Assembly: GCF_024723825.1 (NCBI RefSeq)
Contig: NZ_JANQBQ010000001.1
Location: 3,224,001 to 3,288,000 of the forward strand
From: Romboutsia lituseburensis
GTDB lineage: Bacteria > Bacillota > Clostridia > Peptostreptococcales > Peptostreptococcaceae
Direction of reading: 5' to 3'
Length of the DNA: 64,000 nt
Shown: positions 33,238 through 41,833 of the stretch, piece after piece
Position numbering within the stretch: position 1 is the stretch's first letter
How the letters are laid out: every line of letters starts with the position of its first letter
Notes under the pieces: model-generated
Told to the model about the DNA's origin: nothing
What the model saw: the letters and a program-made list of their open reading frames with translations, nothing else
The model's database searches: none
Position numbers and translations under genes: made by a program

Positions 33238-34191
33238 ATGAAAAATAAACAAGAAGATATGAATGTAAAACTACTTCCTTTTACATTGAATCAAGAAATA
33301 AGAGGGCCACAATCAAAAGCTCCATATGGAGTCAATATGATAAAAGCTAAAAGTTTATGGGTAGAGGCAACTCAAGGAGAAGGTGTAAAAATAGCTGTAA
33401 TAGACTCTGGGTGTGATATAAACCATGAGAGCTTAAAAAATAATATAGCAGGAGTTAGAAATTTTACAGATGAAGATGGAAAAGGTTCTAATATTGTAAC
33501 CGATAGAGTTGGACATGGAACTCATGTAGTAGGCACTATTGCAGCAAATGGGGGTAATAATACTATATTAGGAGTAGCCCCTAGAGCAAGTATATATGTG
33601 TTAAAAGCAATAGATCGAACTGGATCTGGAAAATTAAGTTGGGTAGTTAATGCAATATATTATGCAATAAGCTTAAAAGTTGATATTATATCCATGTCAC
33701 TAGGAATGCCTCAAAGTACGGATAAGTTACAAAAAGCAGTTAAAGAAGCTGTAAATAAAGGTATATCTATTGTATGTGCGGCAGGAAATGAAGGAGATGG
33801 AAATGCTGAGGACTTTGAATATTCATACCCTGCTGCATATGAAGATGTAATTTCAGTAGGAGCAGTAGATAAAAAAGGGATACCTGCAAATTTTAGTAAT
33901 GCAAATTTAAATGTTGATGTAGTAGCTCCTGGAGTAGATATATTATCAACATATCCTCAAAATCAGTTTGCAATATTAAGTGGAACTAGTATGGCGACAC
34001 CTCACGTTACAGGCAGCTTGGCATTACTTAAAAACTGGTCAAAAGAAGAATTTAAAAGAGACTTAAATGAAACTGAACTATATGCTCAACTAATTAAGCA
34101 CACAAAATTATTACAATACAGTAGAGCGGTTCAAGGAAATGGATTAGTTTATTTAGAACAAATTAAAATAAAAGGAAAAATAAAATATTAG
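33238..34191 (+). CDS. isp: Intracellular subtilisin-type serine protease
   Basis: 317 residues of the S8 family without a signal peptide. The catalytic triad is visible: Asp in AVIDSGCD, His in GHGTHVVGTI, Ser in SGTSMATPHV, plus the oxyanion Asn in CAAGNEGDG. The short N-terminal LLPFTLN resembles the propeptide inhibitory LIPY-like segment of Bacillus Isp proteases, as does VNMIKAKSLW. Expected to be a cytosolic calcium-dependent protease active in stationary phase or sporulation. GGAGTG lies before the ATG. Preceded at 51 nt by the MORN gene, and possibly co-transcribed. Confidence 0.9.
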   Translation: MKNKQEDMNVKLLPFTLNQEIRGPQSKAPYGVNMIKAKSLWVEATQGEGVKIAVIDSGCDINHESLKNNIAGVRNFTDEDGKGSNIVTDRVGHGTHVVGTIAANGGNNTILGVAPRASIYVLKAIDRTGSGKLSWVVNAIYYAISLKVDIISMSLGMPQSTDKLQKAVKEAVNKGISIVCAAGNEGDGNAEDFEYSYPAAYEDVISVGAVDKKGIPANFSNANLNVDVVAPGVDILSTYPQNQFAILSGTSMATPHVTGSLALLKNWSKEEFKRDLNETELYAQLIKHTKLLQYSRAVQGNGLVYLEQIKIKGKIKY

Positions 34192-34204
34192 AAAACAATA
34201 AAAA

Positions 34205-34241
34205 GCGACCATAGGATACTATTATTCTATGGTCATTTTTT
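34205..34241 (+). terminator. Terminator after the subtilisin gene
   Basis: Stem GACCATAG/CTATGGTC with a 12-nt loop and T-run. Confidence 0.88.
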
Positions 34242-34365
34242 ATTAAAACCAAATTAATAGTTTATTATTTATATATAATTCATGCAAATTTCTTTAAAAA
34301 GTATGTATATATAACTAAATTTGGTTTAATAAAACAAATAAATTTAAATTTCAATTACAAAATAG

Positions 34366-34394
34366 TTACAAAATAAATTAAAATTGTGTATAAT
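34366..34394 (+). promoter_or_regulatory. Promoter of ftsEX
   Basis: TTACAA (34366-34371), 17-nt spacer ending in TGTG, TATAAT (34389-34394). Confidence 0.65.
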
Positions 34395-34455
34395 TAGATA
34401 AGAATAATAAAGTTAATACGTAAATTAACGAAAAATGATATATGGAGTGATGAAA

Positions 34456-35142
34456 TTGATTAAGTTTACTAATGTAGATAAAATCTATAGTGATGGTAAC
34501 AAATCATTAGATAATATAAATTTAGGTATAAAACAAGGTGAATTTGTATTTTTAGTAGGTCACTCAGGAGCAGGGAAGTCTACTTTACTTAAATTATTAA
34601 CTAGAGAAGAAAAAATATCATCAGGAAGAGTATCTGTACTAGGTGAAGAAATTACAAAAATTAAAATTAGTAAAATACATAACTATAGAAGACGATTAGG
34701 TGTTGTTTTCCAAGATTTTAAATTACTACAAGATAAAACAGTTTTTGAAAATGTGGAGTTAGCAATGAGAGTTATAGGAGCACCTCCTAAAACAATAAAG
34801 CCTAGGGTAATGGAAGTATTACATAAGGTAGGTATTGCAGATAAACATGGAAGATACCCATCTGAATTATCAGGTGGTGAATGTCAAAGGGTTGGTATAG
34901 CAAGAGCTATAGTGAATAAACCATCTATAATTATAGCTGATGAGTGTACTGGAAACTTAGATATAGATAATTCTGTTGGAATTTTAAATTTATTAAAAGA
35001 AATAAATAAAGAAAATGTTACAGTTATAATGGCAACTCATGATACAGAAATATTAAAATTATTTTCTCCAAGGGTTGTGGAACTTAAAGATGGCAAAATA
35101 ATAAGAGATACAAAGAGGGATGCATATGAAGACGGTGTCTAA
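34456..35142 (+). CDS. ftsE: FtsE, cell-division ABC ATPase
   Basis: 228 residues. Walker A GHSGAGKST, Q-loop VFQDFKLL, signature LSGGECQRVGIARA, Walker B IIADECTGNLD and H-loop MATHD are all present. With FtsX it forms the membrane complex that activates peptidoglycan hydrolases, here probably the M23 protein encoded next. TTG 34456 is chosen because GGAG (34444-34447) is 8 nt away and the product then starts MIKFTNVDKIY as in the family. It overlaps ftsX. Confidence 0.95.
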   Translation: MIKFTNVDKIYSDGNKSLDNINLGIKQGEFVFLVGHSGAGKSTLLKLLTREEKISSGRVSVLGEEITKIKISKIHNYRRRLGVVFQDFKLLQDKTVFENVELAMRVIGAPPKTIKPRVMEVLHKVGIADKHGRYPSELSGGECQRVGIARAIVNKPSIIIADECTGNLDIDNSVGILNLLKEINKENVTVIMATHDTEILKLFSPRVVELKDGKIIRDTKRDAYEDGV

Positions 35143-36022
35143 AATTTTATATAGTTTAAAACAAGGAATAAAGGGTGTTTTTCATAATAAAACTATGAGT
35201 TTTATATCAACAGTATCCGTTACAGCGTCACTTATAATATTAGGAATAGTTTTAACTATAGTACTAAATATAAATCAATTTATAAATTCAGCTAAAGATG
35301 AGATTAATAAGGTTAGAGTAGAAATTAAATCAGATTTAGACGATGATGCTAGAATAGAGTTAAAAACTAAAATGGATGAAATTGAAGGTATAAATAATAT
35401 AGAATTTAAAACAAAAGAAACATCTTTTAATGAAATGAAAAAAAGCTGGGGAGAAGACGCATATCTTTTAGATGGAGTAGATAATCCATTAGAAGATTGT
35501 TATATTTTAACTATTGATAACCCAAATACAATTAAATCAATATCGAACAAAATATTAAAGTTTGATGGAATATTAGATGTTAAATATCATCAAGATGAAA
35601 TGCAAAACTTCTTAAATATATCAAATACAGTTATGAAATTTGGTGGATTGCTTATAGTAGGATTACTTCTTACATGCTTAGTGATAATTTCTAATACTAT
35701 AAAAAGTAGAGTATACAGTAAGAAAGAAGAGATACAAATAATAAAATATGTTGGAGCTAGTAATAGATTTGTTATAGCACCATTTATAGTTGAAGGTTTC
35801 ATTATAGGATTTTTAGGTTCAGTTTTAGCTATAGGGATTTGTATAGGAATGTATAGCTATATACTTGATAAGATTAGAGAAGTTATAAGTACTATAATGG
35901 GTGGAACTGTTCTACCATTAGCAAGTATATCACTATCGCTTATATTGGTTTTAGCTATAACAGGCATATTAGTAGGAGTCTTAGGTAGTGTTATATCCGT
36001 TAAAAAATACTTAAAAGTATAA
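35126..36022 (+). CDS. ftsX: FtsX, cell-division ABC permease-like protein
   Basis: 298 residues, four membrane segments: one near the N-terminus (about 22-45), then an extracellular loop of about 120 residues, then three at about 170-190, 220-245 and 265-290. This is the FtsX topology. The loop is where FtsX binds its hydrolase partner. ATG 35126 has AGAGGGA 5 nt upstream. It overlaps the ftsE end by 17 nt. Confidence 0.93.
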   Translation: MKTVSKILYSLKQGIKGVFHNKTMSFISTVSVTASLIILGIVLTIVLNINQFINSAKDEINKVRVEIKSDLDDDARIELKTKMDEIEGINNIEFKTKETSFNEMKKSWGEDAYLLDGVDNPLEDCYILTIDNPNTIKSISNKILKFDGILDVKYHQDEMQNFLNISNTVMKFGGLLIVGLLLTCLVIISNTIKSRVYSKKEEIQIIKYVGASNRFVIAPFIVEGFIIGFLGSVLAIGICIGMYSYILDKIREVISTIMGGTVLPLASISLSLILVLAITGILVGVLGSVISVKKYLKV

Positions 36023-36040
36023 ATATAGGGGGACGATTGA

Positions 36041-37117
36041 GTGAAAAAGACAATATCAGTAGTTGCTGTATGTACAGTGTTATTTTCTACTAGTTTTATA
36101 TATGCAAATGAAAATGATACAACAGAATTAGATGACAAGCTAACTCAGAATAGACAAGAACAAACAACTTTAGAAGGTAAAATTAAAGATTTAGATATAA
36201 AAATAGTAGAAATTGAAAAAAAAATTTCTGAAACTAATAGTAAGATAGTAGAATTAGATACAGAAATAACAAAAGCTAAAGATGAAATAAAAGCCTTAGA
36301 AAAAAATATAAAAAAGAATGAGGATTCTTTAGGCAAAAGATTAAAGGCTATAGATGGCAACTATTCTATAGGATATATGAAAGTTATATTTAGTAGTAGC
36401 TCAATATCTGACTTTTTTAATAATGTATATGTAGTAAAGCAAGTTGTTAAACAAGATAAGGAAATTTTAAAAGAATTAGATTCTAATAAATTAAGTATAG
36501 AAGAAAAAGAAAAAGAATTAAACTCTAAGAAATCTGAGCAAGAAGCACTAAAATCTTCACTAGTAAGAGATAATGAAACTATGCAATCAGATAAAAGTGA
36601 ATTAGAATCATTAAAAAGTGCTTTAGAATCAGAAGAAAATAGTTTAGAAAGAGAATTAGAGGAGATAGCTGCTGAAGCTGCAAGACAAGCTGCTATGAGC
36701 TCAGGTGATGAATTAAGCGAGGCTATAATATCAAATGGATCTTGGCCAGTGCCAGGATATAGTAGAATAAGTTCTCCATATGGATATAGACTGCATCCAG
36801 TTTTAAATGTGCAAAAGATGCATACAGGTATAGATATACCTGCTCCAACAGGAACTCCAGCAGTAGCGACTGATAATGGAACCGTAATATTCTCTGGAAC
36901 TAAAGGGAGCTATGGTAATACAGTTATGATACAACATGATGATGGAAAAGTATCACTATATGCACATAATAGTCAGCTATTAGTATCTGTAGGCCAAAGA
37001 GTTCAAAAAGGACAAGCTGTTACTAAAATTGGATCAACAGGAAGATCAACTGGGCCACACTTACATTTTGAAATAAGAATAAATGGTAAGCATACAAATC
37101 CAGTTCCATATATATAA
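36041..37117 (+). CDS. Secreted M23 peptidase with N-terminal coiled coil (FtsEX-linked hydrolase)
   Basis: 358 residues. Signal peptide at about 1-23 (ending IYANE), long coiled coil at about 28-215 (repeated KIKDLDIKIVEIEKKISE style), and M23 LytM domain at about 235-358 with zinc ligands in HTGIDI and HLHFEIR. This is the PcsB/CwlO/EnvC architecture in which the coiled coil contacts FtsX and the peptidase is released to cut stem peptides. The zinc ligands look intact, so it is probably an active enzyme. GTG 36041 follows GGGGGACG; it is 18 nt after ftsX. Confidence 0.92.
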   Translation: MKKTISVVAVCTVLFSTSFIYANENDTTELDDKLTQNRQEQTTLEGKIKDLDIKIVEIEKKISETNSKIVELDTEITKAKDEIKALEKNIKKNEDSLGKRLKAIDGNYSIGYMKVIFSSSSISDFFNNVYVVKQVVKQDKEILKELDSNKLSIEEKEKELNSKKSEQEALKSSLVRDNETMQSDKSELESLKSALESEENSLERELEEIAAEAARQAAMSSGDELSEAIISNGSWPVPGYSRISSPYGYRLHPVLNVQKMHTGIDIPAPTGTPAVATDNGTVIFSGTKGSYGNTVMIQHDDGKVSLYAHNSQLLVSVGQRVQKGQAVTKIGSTGRSTGPHLHFEIRINGKHTNPVPYI

Positions 37118-37141
37118 TGCTAAATGAGTAGAATTTTAATT

Positions 37142-37177
37142 AATACCTGTTATATAATATATAGCAGGTATTTTTAT
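37142..37177 (+). terminator. Terminator after ftsEX-M23 operon
   Basis: Stem AATACCTG...TATA/TATAGCAGGTATT with T5 tail. Confidence 0.85.
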
Positions 37178-37275
37178 TATATTAAGAAATTATAAAATAT
37201 TAGTTGATAAAAAATATAAAATTTAAATATATATGTATATAATACACTTAAATAAATTATATTAAGGAGAGCAAT

Positions 37276-37782
37276 ATGAATGAATATGTAGTTGTAGATT
37301 TGGAAACCACAGGACTAGACCCTTATAAAGGATGCGAGATTATAGAAATAGGTATAACAGAAATCATTAATAATCAAATTGTAAGAAACTATTCAAGGTT
37401 TGTGAAGCCTAAAATGCAGATACCATATTTTATAACAGAGATAACTAATATAACAAATGAAATGGTTGAATTTGAAGAGGGAATTGAGACTGTACTTCCT
37501 AGATTTAGAAAATATATAGGAGATAGAACTATAATAGCTCATAATGCTAAATTTGATTTAAAATTTTTAAATTTTTATCTAAATGAACTTGGATTAAATC
37601 CTATAAAAAATCATATATGTACGTTAGAATTATTAAAACAAAATAAATCATATAAAGGTAAAAATAAAAAATTGGAAACTGCATGTGAATATTATAATAT
37701 AGAAAATAAAAATGCACATAGAGCAGATAGTGATACGTTAGCTACAGCTAAACTGTTTTTAAAAATTAAAGATGAAATATAA
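37276..37782 (+). CDS. DnaQ-like 3'-5' exonuclease
   Basis: 168 residues, DEDDh family. Exo I DLETTGLD (about 8-15), exo II HNAKFDLKFL, exo III HRADSDTLAT. It resembles the free-standing PolC-type exonuclease or PolIII epsilon-like proteins of Firmicutes; there is no polymerase or BRCT fusion. AAGGAG precedes ATG 37276. Single-gene unit. Confidence 0.88.
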   Translation: MNEYVVVDLETTGLDPYKGCEIIEIGITEIINNQIVRNYSRFVKPKMQIPYFITEITNITNEMVEFEEGIETVLPRFRKYIGDRTIIAHNAKFDLKFLNFYLNELGLNPIKNHICTLELLKQNKSYKGKNKKLETACEYYNIENKNAHRADSDTLATAKLFLKIKDEI

Positions 37783-37786
37783 AAAA

Positions 37787-37850
37787 TATAAGAAACCTTA
37801 GATTATATAAATTTTAATATTATAATTTAAGGTTTCTTATATTTATTTAA
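37787..37850 (+). terminator. Terminator after the DnaQ-like gene
   Basis: 14-bp perfect stem: 37787-37800 (TATAAGAAACCTTA) pairs with 37828-37841; the loop is 27 nt and AT-only. Confidence 0.75.
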
Positions 37851-37933
37851 AAATAGGCTATATTTAGTGTTTAAATTTGAATGAGTATCATAGTATATAA
37901 CAGACTAAAAAATCCTTTTGGGGGGTTGGTACT

Positions 37934-38233
37934 ATGAATTTTATTAATATAAATATATTTATAGATAGAATAGAATTTTATATATTTAATATTGAAAATA
38001 ATGAAAAAAGAGTTATTATGAATGATACTATAATAATGCCAAAATCATTTAAAATAGGTGATAAATTGAATTATATAAGAAAATTTTTAATTATGCTTGT
38101 ACAAAAGTATAATATAAAAAAATCAAATATAATAATAGAGGATGCTATTGGGATTGATATTATCGATATAGTTAAGGTTGAGGGGATAGTTGAGGAAGTA
38201 TTTTCGAATTGTGGGGTGAGTATATGCAAATAA
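37934..38233 (+). CDS. Small unrecognised protein, possibly RNase H/RuvC-like fold
   Basis: 99 residues. The pattern (beta hairpin NININIFIDRIEFYIFNIEN, helix YIRKFLIMLVQKYN, strand NIIIEDAIG, helix DIVKVEGIVEEVF, strand SICK) is reminiscent of the second half of RuvC/RNase H-like folds with a conserved IIIED. This is pattern inference without a confirmed catalytic set. GGGGGG precedes the ATG. Its 3' end overlaps the kinase gene by 10 nt, so the two are co-translated and may work together. Confidence 0.55.
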   Translation: MNFININIFIDRIEFYIFNIENNEKRVIMNDTIIMPKSFKIGDKLNYIRKFLIMLVQKYNIKKSNIIIEDAIGIDIIDIVKVEGIVEEVFSNCGVSICK

Positions 38234-39240
38234 GTCCTAAGTTTAATTTAAAAATAATAGAGAAGATACATTCAGAAGGTGTAAATTCTGCATTATATAT
38301 AGTAGAAGATACTCAGTTAGGATCTAGATTTATTTTAAAGCAAATAGATAAGAATAATTTTAAAAATGTAAATAAATATTTTGAAGAATCTAAAAAAGTT
38401 TATAACTCAAAGCATCCAAATATTATATCTATAAACACTGCATCTTATGATGATGAGTATATATATATAACTATGCCATATTATAGAAATGGATCGTTAT
38501 ATCATTTATTAGAAAATAATAACTTAACTATAAGACAAATAATAAAATATTCATTAGATTTTTTATCAGCAGTCCAATATATTCACAGTAATGGGATGAT
38601 ACATTGTGATATAAAACCTAATAATATATTGATAAGTGATTCTCAAGATGCAGTTTTAACAGACTTTGGATCAGCACTATATCTAAATTATTTAGGAAAT
38701 GCAAGATTAAAAAATGTATACTATAAGCATATTGCACCAGAGCAGTGCACTAATTCTATTATAAGTAAAAAAATAGATATATATCAAATAGGAACTACTT
38801 TATACAGAATGTGCAACGGAAATGAAGAATATAATAAACAAGCGAAAAGATACAAAGATTTAAATAGTTTGAAAATAGCTTGTGCAAAAGGTAAGTTTCC
38901 AATAAGAAAAAAGTATATGTCTCATATTCCAAAGTCAATGATATCTATAATAGAAAAATGCTTAATGATAAACCCTCAAGATAGATATGATAATGTACTG
39001 CAAATTATGAATGATTTATCTAATGTAACTGAAAATTTAGATTGGCACTATGATAAAAGAGATAATAATTATTTTACATGGACTTTAGATAATGATAAAA
39101 AAAATATACAAATAGCTTTATACAAAGAAAATGATAGCTGGAATATTATAAATGATGATAAAATGATACCTTTTATAGAAAGTAAAGCAAAAGGATATAA
39201 AGAGGTAAGATCTATTATAAAAAATTACGAAAAAAAATAA
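38224..39240 (+). CDS. Cytosolic Hanks-type serine/threonine protein kinase
   Basis: 338 residues. The kinase domain covers about 10-270: VAIK-type Lys in RFILKQIDK, catalytic loop HCDIKPNNILI, DFGS magnesium loop and APEQ. The glycine-rich loop is poor (HSEGVNSALY). Residues 280-338 form a small C-terminal domain of unknown type. There is no transmembrane or PASTA segment, so this is not the peptidoglycan-sensing PrkC. ATG 38224 is preferred to TTG 38209 because GTGGGGTGA is the ribosome-binding site. The target is unknown; the overlapping upstream gene is the best candidate partner. Confidence 0.85.
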   Translation: MQISPKFNLKIIEKIHSEGVNSALYIVEDTQLGSRFILKQIDKNNFKNVNKYFEESKKVYNSKHPNIISINTASYDDEYIYITMPYYRNGSLYHLLENNNLTIRQIIKYSLDFLSAVQYIHSNGMIHCDIKPNNILISDSQDAVLTDFGSALYLNYLGNARLKNVYYKHIAPEQCTNSIISKKIDIYQIGTTLYRMCNGNEEYNKQAKRYKDLNSLKIACAKGKFPIRKKYMSHIPKSMISIIEKCLMINPQDRYDNVLQIMNDLSNVTENLDWHYDKRDNNYFTWTLDNDKKNIQIALYKENDSWNIINDDKMIPFIESKAKGYKEVRSIIKNYEKK

Positions 39241-39271
39241 CCTTACTTCAATCCGATCAAGTAAGGTTATT
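39237..39271 (+). terminator. Hairpin after the kinase gene
   Basis: Perfect 12-bp stem ATAACCTTACTT/AAGTAAGGTTAT with a 10-nt loop; the following sequence is only weakly T-rich, so termination is likely but not certain. Confidence 0.65.
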
Positions 39272-39526
39272 AAAGGGGTAAAATATATTATAAAAAGGGG
39301 TTTATTAGGGAATATATTTTATTTGGGGAGTAAATAATCGGTTATTAGGGGAATAACCTTGTATTTATAATAACAAAATTCGACAAGAAAAGCAAGAAAA
39401 AAACAAAAAAATATAAATTTTTTTTCTTAAAATAAAATTTAAATAAAATTTGTAAAAAATATACTTGAAAAATGAATGAAAATTTTTCCTATGCACAAAA
39501 TAAAGAAAAGTGCGTAGGAGGTAAGT
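39272..39526 (+). other. G-run and hairpin leader region before a secreted protein
   Basis: The region 39275-39351 has five isolated G-tracts (GGGG at 39275, 39297, 39325 and 39348; GGG at 39308) in otherwise A/T sequence, ending in a perfect 7-bp hairpin GGTTATT AGGGG AATAACC (39340-39358). The spacers are too long and irregular for a canonical G-quadruplex. The rest (39360-39520) is A/T-rich and probably carries the promoter of the next gene. Confidence 0.4.
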
Positions 39527-40009
39527 ATGAAGAAAATTAAATTAATAGCTGTATTTACATTAATAATTATAGTTTGTACAACAACTAATTCTATATGCCT
39601 AGATAATAAATATAACTTTGGAAACGATATATGGATAAATAATATGAGTGATAATGATATAAAAATAACTATAGAAAATGTAGATTTAAGAAAAGAAGAG
39701 ATTAATGTAGGTAAAAAATATGATGCTTCGGCTATTATCACAATGAAAGTATCTAATAATGGTAAATATGATGTTGAGTTATCCAATATAGATATTTATC
39801 CATATCAAGGTGGAAAAGAAACGAAATATTTCGTAAGTACAGGAAAAGAAAATATTACAGGGTTTATAGGAAATATAAAAAGTGGTGAAAGTAAAACTGT
39901 TAAAATGGGCGTAACATTGCTTAATACAATTGATTCTATAAAATTAGAAATGACTAATATAGAAGATATAGCTAATGAAAAAGTAGTAAAAACAATAAAA
40001 ATAAAATAA
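39527..40009 (+). CDS. Secreted beta-rich protein of unknown function
   Basis: 160 residues. Signal peptide at about 1-24 (KLIAVFTLIIIVCTTTNSIC). The cleavage-region Cys lacks a convincing lipobox, so it is more likely secreted than lipidated. The mature part has Ig-like/DUF4352-style strands (ASAIITMKVSNNGKYDVELS, then IGNIKSGESKTVKMGV). GTAGGAGG precedes ATG 39527. Function unknown; a cell-surface or telokin-like accessory role is possible. Confidence 0.65.
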   Translation: MKKIKLIAVFTLIIIVCTTTNSICLDNKYNFGNDIWINNMSDNDIKITIENVDLRKEEINVGKKYDASAIITMKVSNNGKYDVELSNIDIYPYQGGKETKYFVSTGKENITGFIGNIKSGESKTVKMGVTLLNTIDSIKLEMTNIEDIANEKVVKTIKIK

Positions 40010-40011
40010 AT

Positions 40012-40046
40012 AAAAAAAAGAAAAGCATATGCTTTTCTTTTTTTAT
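40012..40046. terminator. Bidirectional terminator
   Basis: Near-perfect palindrome of A7GAAAAGCAT/ATGCTTTTCT7, serving the secreted-protein gene and the convergent ferredoxin gene. Confidence 0.88.
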
Positions 40047-40049
40047 GTA

Positions 40050-40220
40050 TTATTCTGGTTGAGGAGCATCTACTGGACAGACACTGTTACAAGTACCACA
40101 TTCTATACATACTTCAGGGTCTATAACGTATTTGTCATCTCCAGCAGATATACAGCTAACTGGACATTCAGGTTCGCAAGCTCCACAGCTGATACAAGCA
40201 TCGTTTATTTTATATGCCAT
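40050..40220 (-). CDS. 2[4Fe-4S] ferredoxin
   Basis: 56 residues, MAYKINDACISCGACEPECP then a second half with CIECGTCNSVCPVDAP. Two complete CxxCxxCxxxC(P) cluster motifs (C9, C12, C15, C19 and C38, C41, C44, C48), i.e. the small clostridial-type low-potential electron carrier. It is an obvious partner for pyruvate- or indolepyruvate-type oxidoreductases (IorAB lies 4 kb away). AAGGAGG precedes the ATG on the minus strand. The longer plus-strand frame across this locus is a shadow. Confidence 0.95.
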   Translation of the reverse strand: MAYKINDACISCGACEPECPVSCISAGDDKYVIDPEVCIECGTCNSVCPVDAPQPE

Positions 40221-40421
40221 TTCAAAGTCCTCCTTAAATTGAATTCATATTATATAATACCCCAAAAAATACTTTTTTATCACAAAACTATAAAAAAATT
40301 TAATGTGTTTATTTAAAGATCCTTGGAGATTATAAAATATAAGAAAAATAAATTATTTATCGACTTAAAAATACAAAAAAATACATATAATACCATAAAT
40401 TTAATCTTACAAATTTGTTCT

Positions 40422-40450
40422 TTGATTTATTTTGTATAACAATGTATAAT
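40422..40450 (+). promoter_or_regulatory. Promoter of the GT51 gene
   Basis: TTGATT (40422-40427), 17-nt spacer ending ATG (extended -10), TATAAT (40445-40450). Confidence 0.7.
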
Positions 40451-40475
40451 TATTCTATAAAAAAAGGAGGCTTAC

Positions 40476-41402
40476 ATGAGTTATTACAATGATGATCAAA
40501 ATAAAATAAGGCGAAGAAAAGTAAGCGCTAATGTAGAGCATAATCAAATTTCAAAGCCTAATAATTTGGAAAGTAGAAGTAAAATTAATAATATAGACAG
40601 AGAAAGAATGTCAGTAGATAGATCTAAAACAGTGAATGAAAGTGTAAAAAGATCTGTCAATAGAAAAAAAAGCAAAGTTGAAAGAAGGAATAAGTCAGCC
40701 ATAGCATTAGGCAAGAAATTTTTAGTATTAATATTAGTTGTGCTAGTACTAACATCAGCAGTTGGCTCTGTGTTTGTACTTACATCATTAAAAGGGTCTC
40801 AAAGAGTAGATATGGTATTATTAGAATCAAAATATATAAGTAGTGAAGTTGTAAGTAATGATCAGATACCAAAATATTTAAAAGATGCTGTAGTTTCAAT
40901 AGAAGATGAAAGATTTTATAAACATAATGGAGTGGATGAAATTTCATTATTAAGATCAGTAGTTCACAATGTATTATCTGATAGTACTCAAGGTGGAAGT
41001 ACTATAGAAATGCAAATTTCAAAAAATTTACTTACTGACGATGATAGAACTATAAAAAGAAAGATAAAGGACATATATAATGCTACTTCTATGGATAAAA
41101 ATATGACCAAAGATGATATATTAGGAGTATATTTAAATAATATTTATTTAGGAAAATCATCATATGGAGTTGGAAAAGGTGCTAAAGTTTATTTTGGAAA
41201 AAAGGTAAGTGAATTAAGCTTAGCTCAATGTGCTATGCTTGCAGGAATAACTAACAATCCAGCTAGATATAGTGAACATAGAGAAGCCAAAAGAAGACAA
41301 GAAACTATATTATATAAAATGAATGAACTTGGATATATAAATGATGTAGAATATAAAAATGCTTTATCTGAAGAAGTACCATTTAAGTCTGAAATAAAAT
41401 AA
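40476..41402 (+). CDS. Monofunctional GT51 peptidoglycan glycosyltransferase
   Basis: 308 residues. A basic cytosolic N-terminus of about 75 residues is followed by one transmembrane helix (about 84-108, KFLVLILVVLVLTSAVGSVF) and a GT51 domain with catalytic EDERFYKHNGVD and GGSTIEMQISKN plus VYLNNIYLG. There is no transpeptidase domain, so it polymerises lipid II glycan strands only and needs a separate transpeptidase. AAAGGAGG precedes the ATG. It is followed at 12 nt by the next gene. Confidence 0.88.
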   Translation: MSYYNDDQNKIRRRKVSANVEHNQISKPNNLESRSKINNIDRERMSVDRSKTVNESVKRSVNRKKSKVERRNKSAIALGKKFLVLILVVLVLTSAVGSVFVLTSLKGSQRVDMVLLESKYISSEVVSNDQIPKYLKDAVVSIEDERFYKHNGVDEISLLRSVVHNVLSDSTQGGSTIEMQISKNLLTDDDRTIKRKIKDIYNATSMDKNMTKDDILGVYLNNIYLGKSSYGVGKGAKVYFGKKVSELSLAQCAMLAGITNNPARYSEHREAKRRQETILYKMNELGYINDVEYKNALSEEVPFKSEIK

Positions 41403-41413
41403 AGAGGTGTAAA

Positions 41414-41833
41414 ATGAACGAATACAAATTTAATTACGAAGAAAAAGAATATATATTATCTCAAAAAAATTGCAGTGATGTAATTAATGATGAAGAAAAG
41501 CCTGTGAAAGGAATATCATTAGATAAAATATTAAATATATTAAGTGAATCTAATGATATTGACTTTGATATAGAGTATTATCAAGAAGCTTGTCCAGAAT
41601 GTTTAGCGGGAGTTAAAGAAAAACAAAAATTCTTTGGATTTTTAGAATATCATTTTTATATTTTCACTAAAAATGGTGAATATATAATAAGTGATATAGA
41701 TAAAGATTATAAAGGATTATCTTTTAATAAATTATCAAGAAAAGGTAAAGTAGATGATAGCTATATAGTTAGCATCATAATTTGTGAAAATTGCCAAAAT
41801 TATATAGTTCAAATTGAAAATTGTATAGTATAA
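41414..41833 (+). CDS. Clostridial small protein, possibly DUF3785
   Basis: 139 residues, beginning MNEYKFNYEEKEYILSQKNC. Two CxxC pairs (CPEC at about 60-63, CENC near 128-131) could bind one zinc. No membrane segment. I associate this layout with the clostridial DUF3785 family but cannot verify it. AGAGGTG precedes the ATG. It is in the same operon as the GT51 gene, so a link to cell-wall growth is possible but unproven. Confidence 0.6.
   Translation: MNEYKFNYEEKEYILSQKNCSDVINDEEKPVKGISLDKILNILSESNDIDFDIEYYQEACPECLAGVKEKQKFFGFLEYHFYIFTKNGEYIISDIDKDYKGLSFNKLSRKGKVDDSYIVSIIICENCQNYIVQIENCIV

Noticed and set aside
39275-39351. Canonical G-quadruplex
   Set aside because: G-tracts are separated by 7-20 nt spacers, too long and uneven for a stable intramolecular quadruplex; kept only as an unexplained pattern.
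40029-40316. 95-codon plus-strand frame at the ferredoxin locus
   Set aside because: It lies antisense to a complete 2[4Fe-4S] ferredoxin with eight correctly spaced cysteines and a good ribosome-binding site on the minus strand; the plus-strand product has no family features.
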